Shown here one piece after another: positions 10,415-20,500 of a stretch of DNA of 64,000 bases. Each line of letters begins with the position of its first letter. Position 1 is the stretch's first letter. The position numbers and the translations under genes are program-made. The stretch comes from Aphelenchoides besseyi (taxonomy: Eukaryota > Nematoda > Chromadorea > Rhabditida > Aphelenchoididae), in contig JAMPIQ010000001.1 of assembly GCA_024699855.1 (NCBI GenBank), forward strand, positions 7,068,001 to 7,132,000, given 5' to 3'. The notes under the pieces are model-generated. The model worked only from the letters and a program-made list of their open reading frames with translations, was not told the DNA's origin and searched no databases.

Positions 10415-11104
10415 ATGAATTTGCTACGATCTTTGGGAAGCAGCTTGTCGCGTGCGATCACCTCAAATTCGTTGAATGCGAGTCGTCCACTCTCGACAAC
10501 CACCTCATGTCTCAGTATTCGCGACAAACATCGTTCGGGAATTCCAATTAACCGCGTGGATTCCACTTTGGAAGGAACAGTCGGAGCTGACAGGTAATTT
10601 CTGTTGTTTTGACCTCGTTAAGAATTGACATTGCAGTTATGTTACGGTGAGCACAAATGTCGATCGGAATTTGCCAACGATTGAAACAATACGAAAGGAT
10701 TTCTTTGGTGTACCATTTATGGAGCTTCCGATCGTGTTCATTAAAGCGACTCGTAACAATACGCTTATTCACGTTCTCGATACGAAGGTAAACTTGTTGA
10801 ATACTTCATTTCGAATATAAGATTTTAGAACAGATCGATTACTTACACGTCGTGTCGTCTCGAAGGCTTCAAACACGCCCGTAAGAAGACCACAATCGCT
10901 GGCCAGACGACAGGACTGGCGGCTGGACAACGACTGCTACGACGTGGAATCAATGCGGTTCGTGTGATGATCAAGGGTATTGGGCCCGGACGAATGAGTT
11001 CAGTGAAAGGTATTGCGGTTTCGGGTGTTAACGTCGTGTCGATTACCGATCGTACTCTTCTGCCCGAACTTGGACCACGACCGAGAAAGGTTCGTCGTAT
11101 TTAG
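10415..11104 (+). CDS. mrps-11: Mitochondrial small-subunit ribosomal protein uS11m
   Basis: uS11m sits in the platform of the mitochondrial small ribosomal subunit near the mRNA exit. Exons 10415-10593, 10637-10787 and 10829-11104 give 201 residues. The first 40 residues are Ser/Arg/Leu-rich (MNLLRSLGSSLSRAITSNSL), a mitochondrial import signal. The S11 domain follows: NNTLIHVLDTKNRSITYTSC, GFKHARKKTTIAGQTTGLAA, then GINAVRVMIKGIGPGRMSSV and the end GPRPRKVRRI, which are hallmark S11 blocks. It is the last of six consecutive plus-strand genes, 234 bases behind CLASRP, with TTTAG four bases before the ATG. Confidence 0.95.
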
Positions 11105-11125
11105 GAATTTCGTTTCAATTAAGAG

Positions 11126-11131
11126 AATAAA
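11126..11131 (+). terminator. Poly(A) signal AATAAA of the uS11m gene
   Basis: AATAAA lies 22 bases after the stop codon. Confidence 0.65.
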
Positions 11132-11286
11132 ACTTTTGAAGTATTTGAACATTCTCTTTGATACTCAATCTTAACATAACCAATGAAGAAAAAGAAAATT
11201 TGCATGGGCTTCTAAGCATATAAAACAACGCTTTCTCTTAAGCCAACAGTCATTTTGTCTTTGAATTCGAGCGTTCTATTCTCGAC

Positions 11287-11580
11287 GATGTCTACCGTTC
11301 AAATTCAAACCGGAACCCCGAACGACGATCTTCAACACTACCAAGTGAATCCGACTCTTCAAGCACTTCCCACACAAAATGTTGCTCAACCCTCTGGAAA
11401 TGCGTGTGTTACTGCCGAAAACTTTCAAGTGTTCGCCGGAAATCGTTCACTCGCTATGGTCACAAAGGCGGATTGTTCATCGACGATACTCGCCTATCGC
11501 GGGGTTACAATTTTGGGCTTCAAATTGTCGTTGCAGTTCGCGCTGACAGCTGGAGACTATGGAACCAATTGATTCTTCCT
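11287..11580 (+). CDS. Putative gene with two competing reading frames, not recognised
   Basis: An ATG at 11287 opens a frame that reads STVQIQTGTPNDDLQHYQ and stays open to a TGA at 11570. From about 11400 a second frame on the same strand also looks coding by codon choice. It reads RYGHKGGLFIDDTRLSRGYN and then FGLQIVVAVRADSWRLWN, up to a good GTAAAT donor at 11581. No intron of normal size joins the first frame to the second. This could be a real gene with a sequencing or mutational frameshift near 11400-11450, a decaying gene, or chance. A TATAAA at about 11219 lies some 70 bases upstream of the ATG. Confidence 0.3.
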
Positions 11581-12722
11581 GTAAATCCAACGAATAAACC
11601 TCTTGCAATGTTTTTCGTATTTGCAATCCAAAATCAATTTCTGTGCACTGAGCCCAGTGAAAGAACCAACGAAACAGAGAACGCGCTTTGTGGTCTTTTT
11701 GGCGTCTGCAAACTTTCGAACTCTGCTCTCGAAGTCCATTGGCCGCGGAGAATATTCGCAACAAATTGAAATTGGCCAATTCCGGCGGTTCGTATCGTCA
11801 AACCAACAACTCGACAGTTCGCCGGGCGTCCAGACGCCATTCCTCTGTTGAATAGCAAATGTTGAAGGTGAGTGTTGATATCAGTTGTGCATTCGATTGT
11901 TCTCTGTCGAAATCTGTTGACATTTTCCTGCTGACGTCCATTCCCGAAGACAAATGTTTGTGCTTCTCAATTTTGTTTATTCGCTTCCTGTTCGTCACGC
12001 TCATTTCTTTGCGGTTCAAAGTCGTGAATCAGGAGCCAAAAACGGAACGCCTGCTTCTCTCCGTCAGAATCATAGACGTCATTTGCATTTAAAAGAGAAA
12101 CAGCGGATACTCTCAGCAAACACACCTTTCGATTTTCCTGCTGCTCCACAAAATTCGATGAAGAGCCCGAGAAATTGGAGATTTCCATCCTGCTTAGATC
12201 GATTGCTTCTGAGTCATCAGGTTAGTTGATAGAACGTCTTTTGCGCTTGAATTTGTGTTGCCGTTGAAGTCGACGTTCGAACGACAGATGTCGCCGGAAT
12301 AACGCGACTGTTTGCGTGTCATCTTATGATAAAAACGTGAGTGATGGCGAATCGCATGTGTAAAGAGTTTTGTTTGCTTTTTTATTTCCCCACGCTCACC
12401 GTCGTCTCACAATTGATGCGCTTGAACAATCGATGGGAAAGATTGTCGCGTAAAATTTCGTCTCTTCCGTGAAAAAACCCTCGATTATTTGACCAAAAGA
12501 GTTGCGATCTGTGTCGTACACGATTTTGGTGGACACGCGCTTGAACGGGAGAATTCAGGACGAGCTACTCGGCGGTTTGCGTGTTTGATCGTTTAGCCAC
12601 ATCGTCCTCGTCGTCTTTTTTTCTGTTCGCTCGTCGGATTGAGTCACGCACTTGCGATTTCTGTCCGTCGCTTCTTCTCACTTTCTCTTGAGTCGGTTCC
12701 CGTTGACTTTGCTTTCTTTCAG
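11581..12722 (+). other. Region upstream of MO25, no gene supported
   Basis: Several short open frames occur on both strands but none has a domain, a credible start with splice sites, or steady codon bias. The last 200 bases are likely 5' leader of the MO25 gene, ending in the acceptor CTTTCTTTCAG immediately before its ATG. Confidence 0.4.
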
Positions 12723-13889
12723 ATGCCGCTGTTCGGCAAATCGCACAAATCGGCGCCGGACATCGTGAAGAACTTGCGCGACGCGTTGTTGCTGATTGAG
12801 AAAGGTGACCGGAAGGCGGACAAGGCGGTTGAGGAAGTGAATCGTTATCTCCAGGCGGTGAAACTGATTATCTACGGGCAAGAGAATCAGGAGCCACATA
12901 CCGAACAGGTCAGTTTGCATGCTCGTTTCGTTTTTCTGATGCTGAACATTTAGGTTGCTCAATTGGCTCAGGAAACGTACAATGCAAACGTTCTTCCATT
13001 GCTCATTCGAAATCTGAACAAATTGGAATTTGAGTCCAAGAAAGATGTTGCTCTCGTGTTCAACAATCTTCTTCGTCGGCAAATCGGAACTCGCTCACCG
13101 ACCGTTGAGTATCTTTGCGCTCGTCCGGAGATTTTGTTGGCGTTGATTAAAGGGTGAGATCAAGCTAAATCAACGATTCTATTGAATCGATTTAGATACG
13201 AAAGTCCAGATATTGCAATAACTTGTGGTACAATGCTTAAGGAATGTATACGACACGAACATTTGGCGAAAATCATTCTCTACGCCGAACAGTTTTACGA
13301 CTTCTTTAACTACGTTGAGGTCTCGACTTTCGATATTGCTTCAGATGCTTTCTCCACGTTCAAGGTATGTAATAGACGATTAACAAAATGGATCAGCTTG
13401 TTTTTAGGACTTGGTTACGAAGCACAAAACTTTGTGTGCCGAGTTTCTCGAAAAGAATTACGATCGTTTCTTCAACGCCTATCAACATCTTCTTCTTTCC
13501 GACAACTACGTGGTTCGACGACAATCATTGAAGTTGTTGGGCGAGTTGCTTTTGGATCGTCACAATTTCAACGTGATGACGAGATACATCAGTAATCCCG
13601 ATAACTTGAAGTTGATGATGAACATGCTCAAAGAAAAAAGTCGAAACATTCAATTCGAAGCTTTTCACGTCTTTAAAGTGAGTTCTACCTTCTTCTGTTG
13701 GTTTTTGAATCGACTTTTTAGGTGTTTGTTGCAAATCCGAACAAGCCTCGACCGATTGCCGAAATTCTTTTGAGAAATCGAGACAAGTTGGTCGAATTTC
13801 TCACCAATTTCCACACCGATCGAACTGAAGACGAGCAATTTAACGACGAAAAAGCGTACTTGATCAAACAGATTCAGGAAATGAAGTAG
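12723..13889 (+). CDS. mop-25: MO25 / CAB39 scaffold protein
   Basis: MO25 is an armadillo-like scaffold that stabilises STRAD and activates the kinase LKB1 and germinal-centre kinases. Exons 12723-12908, 12954-13153, 13196-13364, 13408-13677 and 13722-13889 give 330 residues, against 341 in human CAB39. The start [20 protein letters not shown] is nearly the vertebrate start ([20 protein letters not shown]). Conserved blocks continue through [58 protein letters not shown] and [12 protein letters not shown] to the end LIKQIQEMK. The ATG directly abuts TTTCTTTCAG, so trans-splicing or a 5' intron is likely. A further optional splice after codon 329 would still stop at once. Confidence 0.97.
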
Positions 13890-14226
13890 CCACTTGTTTC
13901 TCTTGTTATCACTAACCACTCGTTTTCAGGTGATCGATCGCTATCTACGCTTGTGTTCCGATATCAAGAATTAGTATCGTGGTATTTCTTTCGGTATCTT
14001 TCCCTTCAAATACCAATTAAATAACCTTGTTTGTTTCTTGTTTTCAACTTTCGTTGCTAACCCTCCTCCCAAGTGCCTTCAACAACAACGCTCGCGGTAG
14101 CAATACGACAATCTGATCCTTTCATATTCCTTGCTTTCTCATTGTTTTTGTGCACTCGACCTCCGAAGGATCTGCACACGAGTTGTTTTTGTTTCCTTGT
14201 CGACAACGATTGTAAATCGTTGGGAG

Positions 14227-14232
14227 AATAAA
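14227..14232 (+). terminator. Poly(A) signal AATAAA of MO25
   Basis: AATAAA lies 338 bases after the MO25 stop and about 270 bases before the first acceptor of the Rpn2 gene. Confidence 0.6.
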
Positions 14233-14522
14233 TTATTTTTATCATTCAATGGCTTCTGAGCTTCTCAATAAGAACCTACCGGACGATCAACGACATCAAC
14301 CTCCGTGTAAGTTGCCATGAACGAAAGAACGTGTTCAGAAAACAATCTTCGACGAAAATCGATAGTCGAAATTTTGTTCGTGTCGAATTGGCAGGAGCTG
14401 AAAGTGATGACAAAAATTTCATTTCGCTTTTCCTTCGAGTTTTCGATTGCCATGAACTTCACTCGGTATACCCGACCATACTAACTCTCTGTTGTTTCAG
14501 CTGTTGCAAATTCTTCGTTAAA

Positions 14523-17500
14523 ATGACTCTCTACTTGTTGAATCAGTGGAAGAATCGCGTTGGCGGTCCTCAAGATGCAAGTGAGTTGTTGGCAACAAAT
14601 TCGACTTCATTGATATCCACAATCTTTAGCTCCGTTCATGTTGGCGTTGGCGAACGAGAAGACGGCCAATTCCGAAAAGGAAATGATCGTTAACGCCTTC
14701 GATGATTGGTCGGTTCTGACTCCAACGTGGTTCGAAGTTGCCGACTATCTTCGCGTCATCGAATGCCTTGCCGACGATGAGACTTTCGGACAACGCAAAC
14801 GTGCCGCTTTGTTGTCGTCGAAAGTCGCTTATTGTTTGGGCGATTACACCGGAGCGTTGCATTTGGCGTTGAATGCGGGCGAACTGTTCAGTTTAACTCC
14901 TCGTCCGCCATCAGGCGAATTAGGAGCTCAAGACGATTTGGTTTGTTGGAAGAGGCGAATGTAATTCATTTCTGCTATTCAGTATGTTGACAAAATAGTC
15001 GAACAAGCGTTGGACACGTACAAAGTTGCGCGTCGTGATCAAGTGGCCGTCGATCCTCGTCTTGAGGCGTTGATCAATCGAATCTTTGAGCGAACACTCG
15101 AGAAACGTGAACTTCGAATTGTCATTGGTTTGGCATTGGATACTCGTCGTATCGATATGTTGGAACGTGCGGTGAAAGTGGCTGACGATCAAGCTGCATT
15201 GCTTAGCGAAACGGTCGCCAAAGTCTTCGAATCTCAACTTGATCGCCGTTTTCGTGGTCAAGCGTTGGATGCGATTTTCCGTTTGTTCGCTGAAATGGCC
15301 GAACCGGACTTCGTATCCATGTGCCAATGTCTCATCAAGTTGGAGAAACCCGACGATGTTGCCGTTATTCTCCGTCGTTTGCACAACAATCAAGATGGCG
15401 ATCTTCTCGCGTTTCAAATCGCTTTTGATCTCTACGAAAATGCATCTCAGCAATTCATTCACGAGATCGAAAAGGCGTTGATTCCAGCTTCCAAAACTAC
15501 AACCTCAACAAGCCCCGGAACAGCTAGCTCTGCTGGAACTTCTAGGTAAGAGATTTTCTTGATTCGCATCTATTTTTGACATTTAGCAGTACAGCGGACT
15601 CGACTACCGGAACGGCTACTACAACGAGTACAACTTCCGGAAAAACCGAACAAGCGGACACCTCTTCATCGACCGAAAATTCAACCGAAGATATGGAAGC
15701 GTATGTTTTGTCGGTTAATCTCAATAATATCAGGAGGAATATTTTAGAAAAGACGAAGATCAAACTGATTCCGACTCATTTTCCGAACGTCTTCGTCGTA
15801 TTCTGCGCGGTGAAGAAACAATCAAACATCATATGCAATTCCTTATCAAGAACAATCACACGGACATGTTGATTTTGAAACAAATCAAGGACTCAGTTCG
15901 TGCTGCAGCGACACACAATGCAACGGTTATCGCCAACGGTTTGATGCATGTCGGAACGACTTGCGATGATTTTCTCCGTGACAATTTGGATTGGATTTCG
16001 AAAGCAACGAACTGGAATAAGTTTAACGCTGTTGCAACGTTGGGGCTCATTCATCGCGGTCATGAATCAAATGCATTGAAACTTTTGGATCCGTATCTTC
16101 CGAAAGGCGATCAAGATCAATATGGTTACAAGGAAGGCGGTTCTTTGTATGCTTATGGTGAGAATGAACAAATCAAACGTGATCCTAATGATTTAAAATT
16201 TTAGGTTTGATTCATGCGAATCATGGAAGTACGAATGCAGTTACTTATCTTCGCGATCAGTTGACCAAAGCCAACACTGCAGCTGTTCGTCACGGCGCAT
16301 GTTTGGGTTTGGGTCTTGCTGCATTGGGAACTCACGACGAAGGAGTGTATGGTCAACTTCGCGATTCGTTGTATCAAGATGACGCGGTCACTGGTGAAGC
16401 TGCCGGAACAGCAATGGGCTTGGTAATGACTGCATCGATGAACGCCCAGGCCTTCAACGACATGAAAACTTACGTTACCGAAACTCAACATGACAAAATT
16501 CAACGAGGACTTCGCACTGGAATTGCGCTTTTGGCTTATGGTCGAATGGAAGAAGCCGAACCGTGGGCCAAAGAACTGTTGGAGAACAAATCGAATGCAA
16601 TTTTGCGTCAAACTGGTGTTTGTATGCTTGCGTTGGCTTATGCAGGATCCGGAAAAGCGGATGTCGTTCGCCGTTTGTTGTCGAAGGTCGCCGCCGATCC
16701 CAACCACGATGTGAAGCGTTTCGCCGTTATGGCCGTTGGATTCGTTCTCAGCAAGTAGGTTTCGGTCTTTTAATTGCAATACTCGTATATCAAAATTTGA
16801 AACAAAAGATCAAATTGTTTGTGGGAGTGAAATGGCAATTTGATGGGAAATGAGATGTTAAGGCTTTGGGACTAAACGAAGTAAAAGGACGGCGACAGCG
16901 GAGAAACTGGTGCGGTGTTCAAGTAGTCAATTTCTTCAACCACATCGTCGTCAATGTTTGGGATCGAATCTTGGGTTGTGAAACTTCCTTGTGTGCCAAT
17001 ATCCGGATGTAACGGATGACAGTTTGATGGTGGAATGTTGATGGTTTTCACGGTCTAAAACTTATGATTAGTGGATAAAGACGGGACACAAATACCATGT
17101 TGTGATTGGTCTTTGTCGGCTCAAATGATTTCTTGAACGACGAAGTTTTGCGTTTTGGTTGTATGTGGTTTTTCAAATTCTTTGGGTAGTTGGTTGTAAG
17201 ATCGTTGGTCGAATTCGAACTTTTCGCTGATTCTTTCGAAATCTAAATCAATTTATTGAGAAGAACCAAATTCGCATACTTTGGCGATAGTTTCTGATCG
17301 ATATTCCTGGGTATAACAGTTATTCTTCACGGGCAAATGTTCCGTACTTTGCATGAGCCTTGACGACGTGCTACTGCTGTGACTTATCACTGCACGTACT
17401 CGATGACGTTCGGATAAGCGAATTCGATTCGAAAGCATCCGTTCGGGACTTTTACGAATGGAACCGTTTCGTTGATTTGCCATGCTCACACTGTCTTTGT

Positions 17501-20500
17501 AGACGATTGCCGATTTGTCCATACAAGTCCTGGGCAACAATAGATGTTTAATCGATTAGCTGTAAACTCACCACGTTGCATCACCGGTCATTAAAATCGC
17601 GTGATTTCGAGTGTTGTAATTAGGTTCTCGAGATTTTAAACATTGACAACGAAGAATCCGCAGAAATGCTTCACGAAATCGACGATTGAAGATCGTGTAG
17701 ATTGCCGGATTGAGTGTGCTGCTCAGATAACCGAGCCATAGAATCACCGAATCCAACCACGACGGTACTGCACATTGATCACCACAGAAACCCAAAGTGA
17801 AGTTTGTCACAAAAAATGGCGCCCAACAAGTGAAGAAACACGCAAAAACAACGGCCAATACTCTGGTCGCTTTGTGTTCGTTGGCCAACTCGACGTTCGT
17901 GTTGTCGATTCGCTGTTGCTTTCTTCGTGCCATCGTAAGTAATCGAGCACGTACACGATTGAATTGAGAGCGTATACGAGTCGAACGACGTTGAATGTGA
18001 TTTCGTAGGTGAGCAAACTCGTGGGAAACCAGAATCGGTATTTCGGTGAATTCGCGTAAATTTCGTTGATCGGCACTCGTCTTACTTTCGATAACAACCG
18101 CTGATTCCTCGCTCTCAGTAAGCACATTGTAAGTTGATCGTTGAATACGTAAATCTCGTTCATCCAAAGTCAACGGTGGCGTGTGATCGTTAACAAGCGT
18201 GTAAGTCGGAGTTAAAGGCGACATTTGAATTGTGATTCCGTTAGCTGGACGTTTTGTTGAGCCCAATCTTGGTGTTGTGGTTACCATTACATTTGATGAG
18301 TTGGTTCTGAAAGTTCTACGTTCGAAATGTAGACGTACAATTACTTACCGAGTGCAACCCAGTTTTCTATGTTGCATAACTGTCCGTCGAAGACCGCCGT
18401 TGGATCCTTCATTCGCTTTTTGAGCCAAAGCATTCGCCTGCTTATTTAGAAGCTGAGTTGTTTTTGTGAACGTAATTGTCATTATGATGAAAGGAATAAG
18501 AAACGAAAGAGTTGAACCGTAAATTTTGTACTGTTGACTTCTTATTGTGCACATGTTTCCTTGCAATATCGTTTCTGAATCGATGATTGCAAGTGCAGCC
18601 AAAGGGCTCGATATGATTATTGTCATGACCCAAACAAAACAGATTTTGAGCACTACAACCGTACGAGACTTGTTTCGAACTTTGAATGGTCGAGAAATTC
18701 CGAGATATCGGTCGAGTGAAATGACCGAAATGTGAACAATCGATGCACTGCATAGGAAAACGTCTGCATACGTGAATAATAGACACAATCCAAAGCTCCA
18801 TATCCACATTCCTAAATGACTGTTCAATGAGATTTTAGTTGACACAAACGAACCGTGTTTCACTTCTACCAATATCGCCAGCGGCATAACGATTGTGCAG
18901 ACGAACAAGTCGGCCAACGCCAAAGAGAAAAGAAAGTAGTTGGTAACGTTGTGCAAACGTTTGTCCGACCAAATTGCAATACAAACGAGAACATTGCCGA
19001 TGAGTCCCGTAACACATAAAATGGGCAGAATAAACAGCGCAATAAAGTTATGATCTCCAGTTGCTATTTTTTCGTTGGTATCGGAAATAAGCAGAAAGTT
19101 AGATGGTGCTTTAGTTGGTGTCCATGCGTTTTGATTGAAACTATCGAACGAAATAGTTGACGCCAACAACTTCACGGGTGTAGTTGACATTCGTATCGCC
19201 GAACTTATTCACTAGTCATAAAACACCACGAATGTTGACCGAAGAGAATCATGTGGTGAACGGGCGTTGTGGTCTTAGGTTGTGGGAAAACGAATTTCCG
19301 CTCATCCCTCGATTATCTGAAACCGTTTCAACATGATTGTGAATCAGCAATCGTGGGATCCAAAACGACAATCAAAGGTTCAATAAGAGCGTAAAAGATA
19401 AATGAGCTAATAGTTATATCGAATAAATGAATTGGGTCGAAGAAGGTCTGTGCAGGACCGCTCGCATTGTTTGTATCAAAAGAACCATCGGATTAATGAG
19501 CATTGTTGCTCAAGACAATCAAAATGCAACATAATCGTTCTTGCAAGTTTTCTTTTGCATCACGAAGAAAGGGCGGAAGTTGAAGAGGACGAAAAGCAAA
19601 GAAAGTACGTGACTATTGTCGTCAATCTTTGAAGTTTTATGCATAACTTATCGAAACACGGCAATCGCGAACAAAACTTGAAAACGCACGATCTAAACAT
19701 TTTTGTGTTAATCGATTGATTTCAGCGATCCGGAACAATGTCTCAATTACACGGGAATGCTGGTCGAACACTTCAACGGTCACGTTCGCTATGGAGCGGC
19801 AATTGCACTGGGAATCGCTTGTGCGGGTTCTGGATTTAAGGTGAGTTTTTGAAGCAAAAATAGACCCAAGTGCAAAGTATCCGGTGAAGTACCCAATGGG
19901 AAATCCGCGTACTTTGTGAGTCGAAATTTGACTGAAGTTAATTTCGAGTTGCGTCATTTCATTGACCTCGAGAGTTGTTTGCGGATTTGAGGAAGAGCAA
20001 AGAACGATAGCGCCGCAACTTAATGGATGGGTCGTTGAACTGAATGGACGAAGGAATAAATGGAATATCAGATATAGATTTCTAATAACGACCTACCATT
20101 GTTTTTTATGGTCAGAACGTTGGGGAATGGGCGGAAAACGAGCGGAGCACTTAACTGCCGAGCCAATAGAGGGATTTTGAAAACTGGCGATTTGAAAAAC
20201 GAACAATTTGTTTTCATTCGTGATGCCAATGAATCATAGTTTTTGGAAAAGTCGTGATAACAACGGAAATCTGGGAAGATGCGCGTCATGAACACGTGCA
20301 AGCAAATTGGAGCGGAAATGCGCAGTTCGATTTCAATTAGAATCCCACGGAAATTCGTGTCTGAGATTCCTCTGCACAAGTGGATTTCCCTGAAAGCGCA
20401 GAGGAACCCGTACACGAGGATGTGAAGTGAAAAACTTGGAGTTCGAACTTCTGAGGTTATGAACGTTTTTCACGGAAACCGGCAGTTTAACGACCACCTA

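Noticed and set aside
14920..15462. 180-codon minus-strand frame
   Set aside because: It is antisense to Rpn2 exon 3, and the plus-strand protein is clearly conserved.
16201..16779. 192-codon minus-strand frame
   Set aside because: It is antisense to a conserved Rpn2 exon with PC repeats and has no domain of its own.
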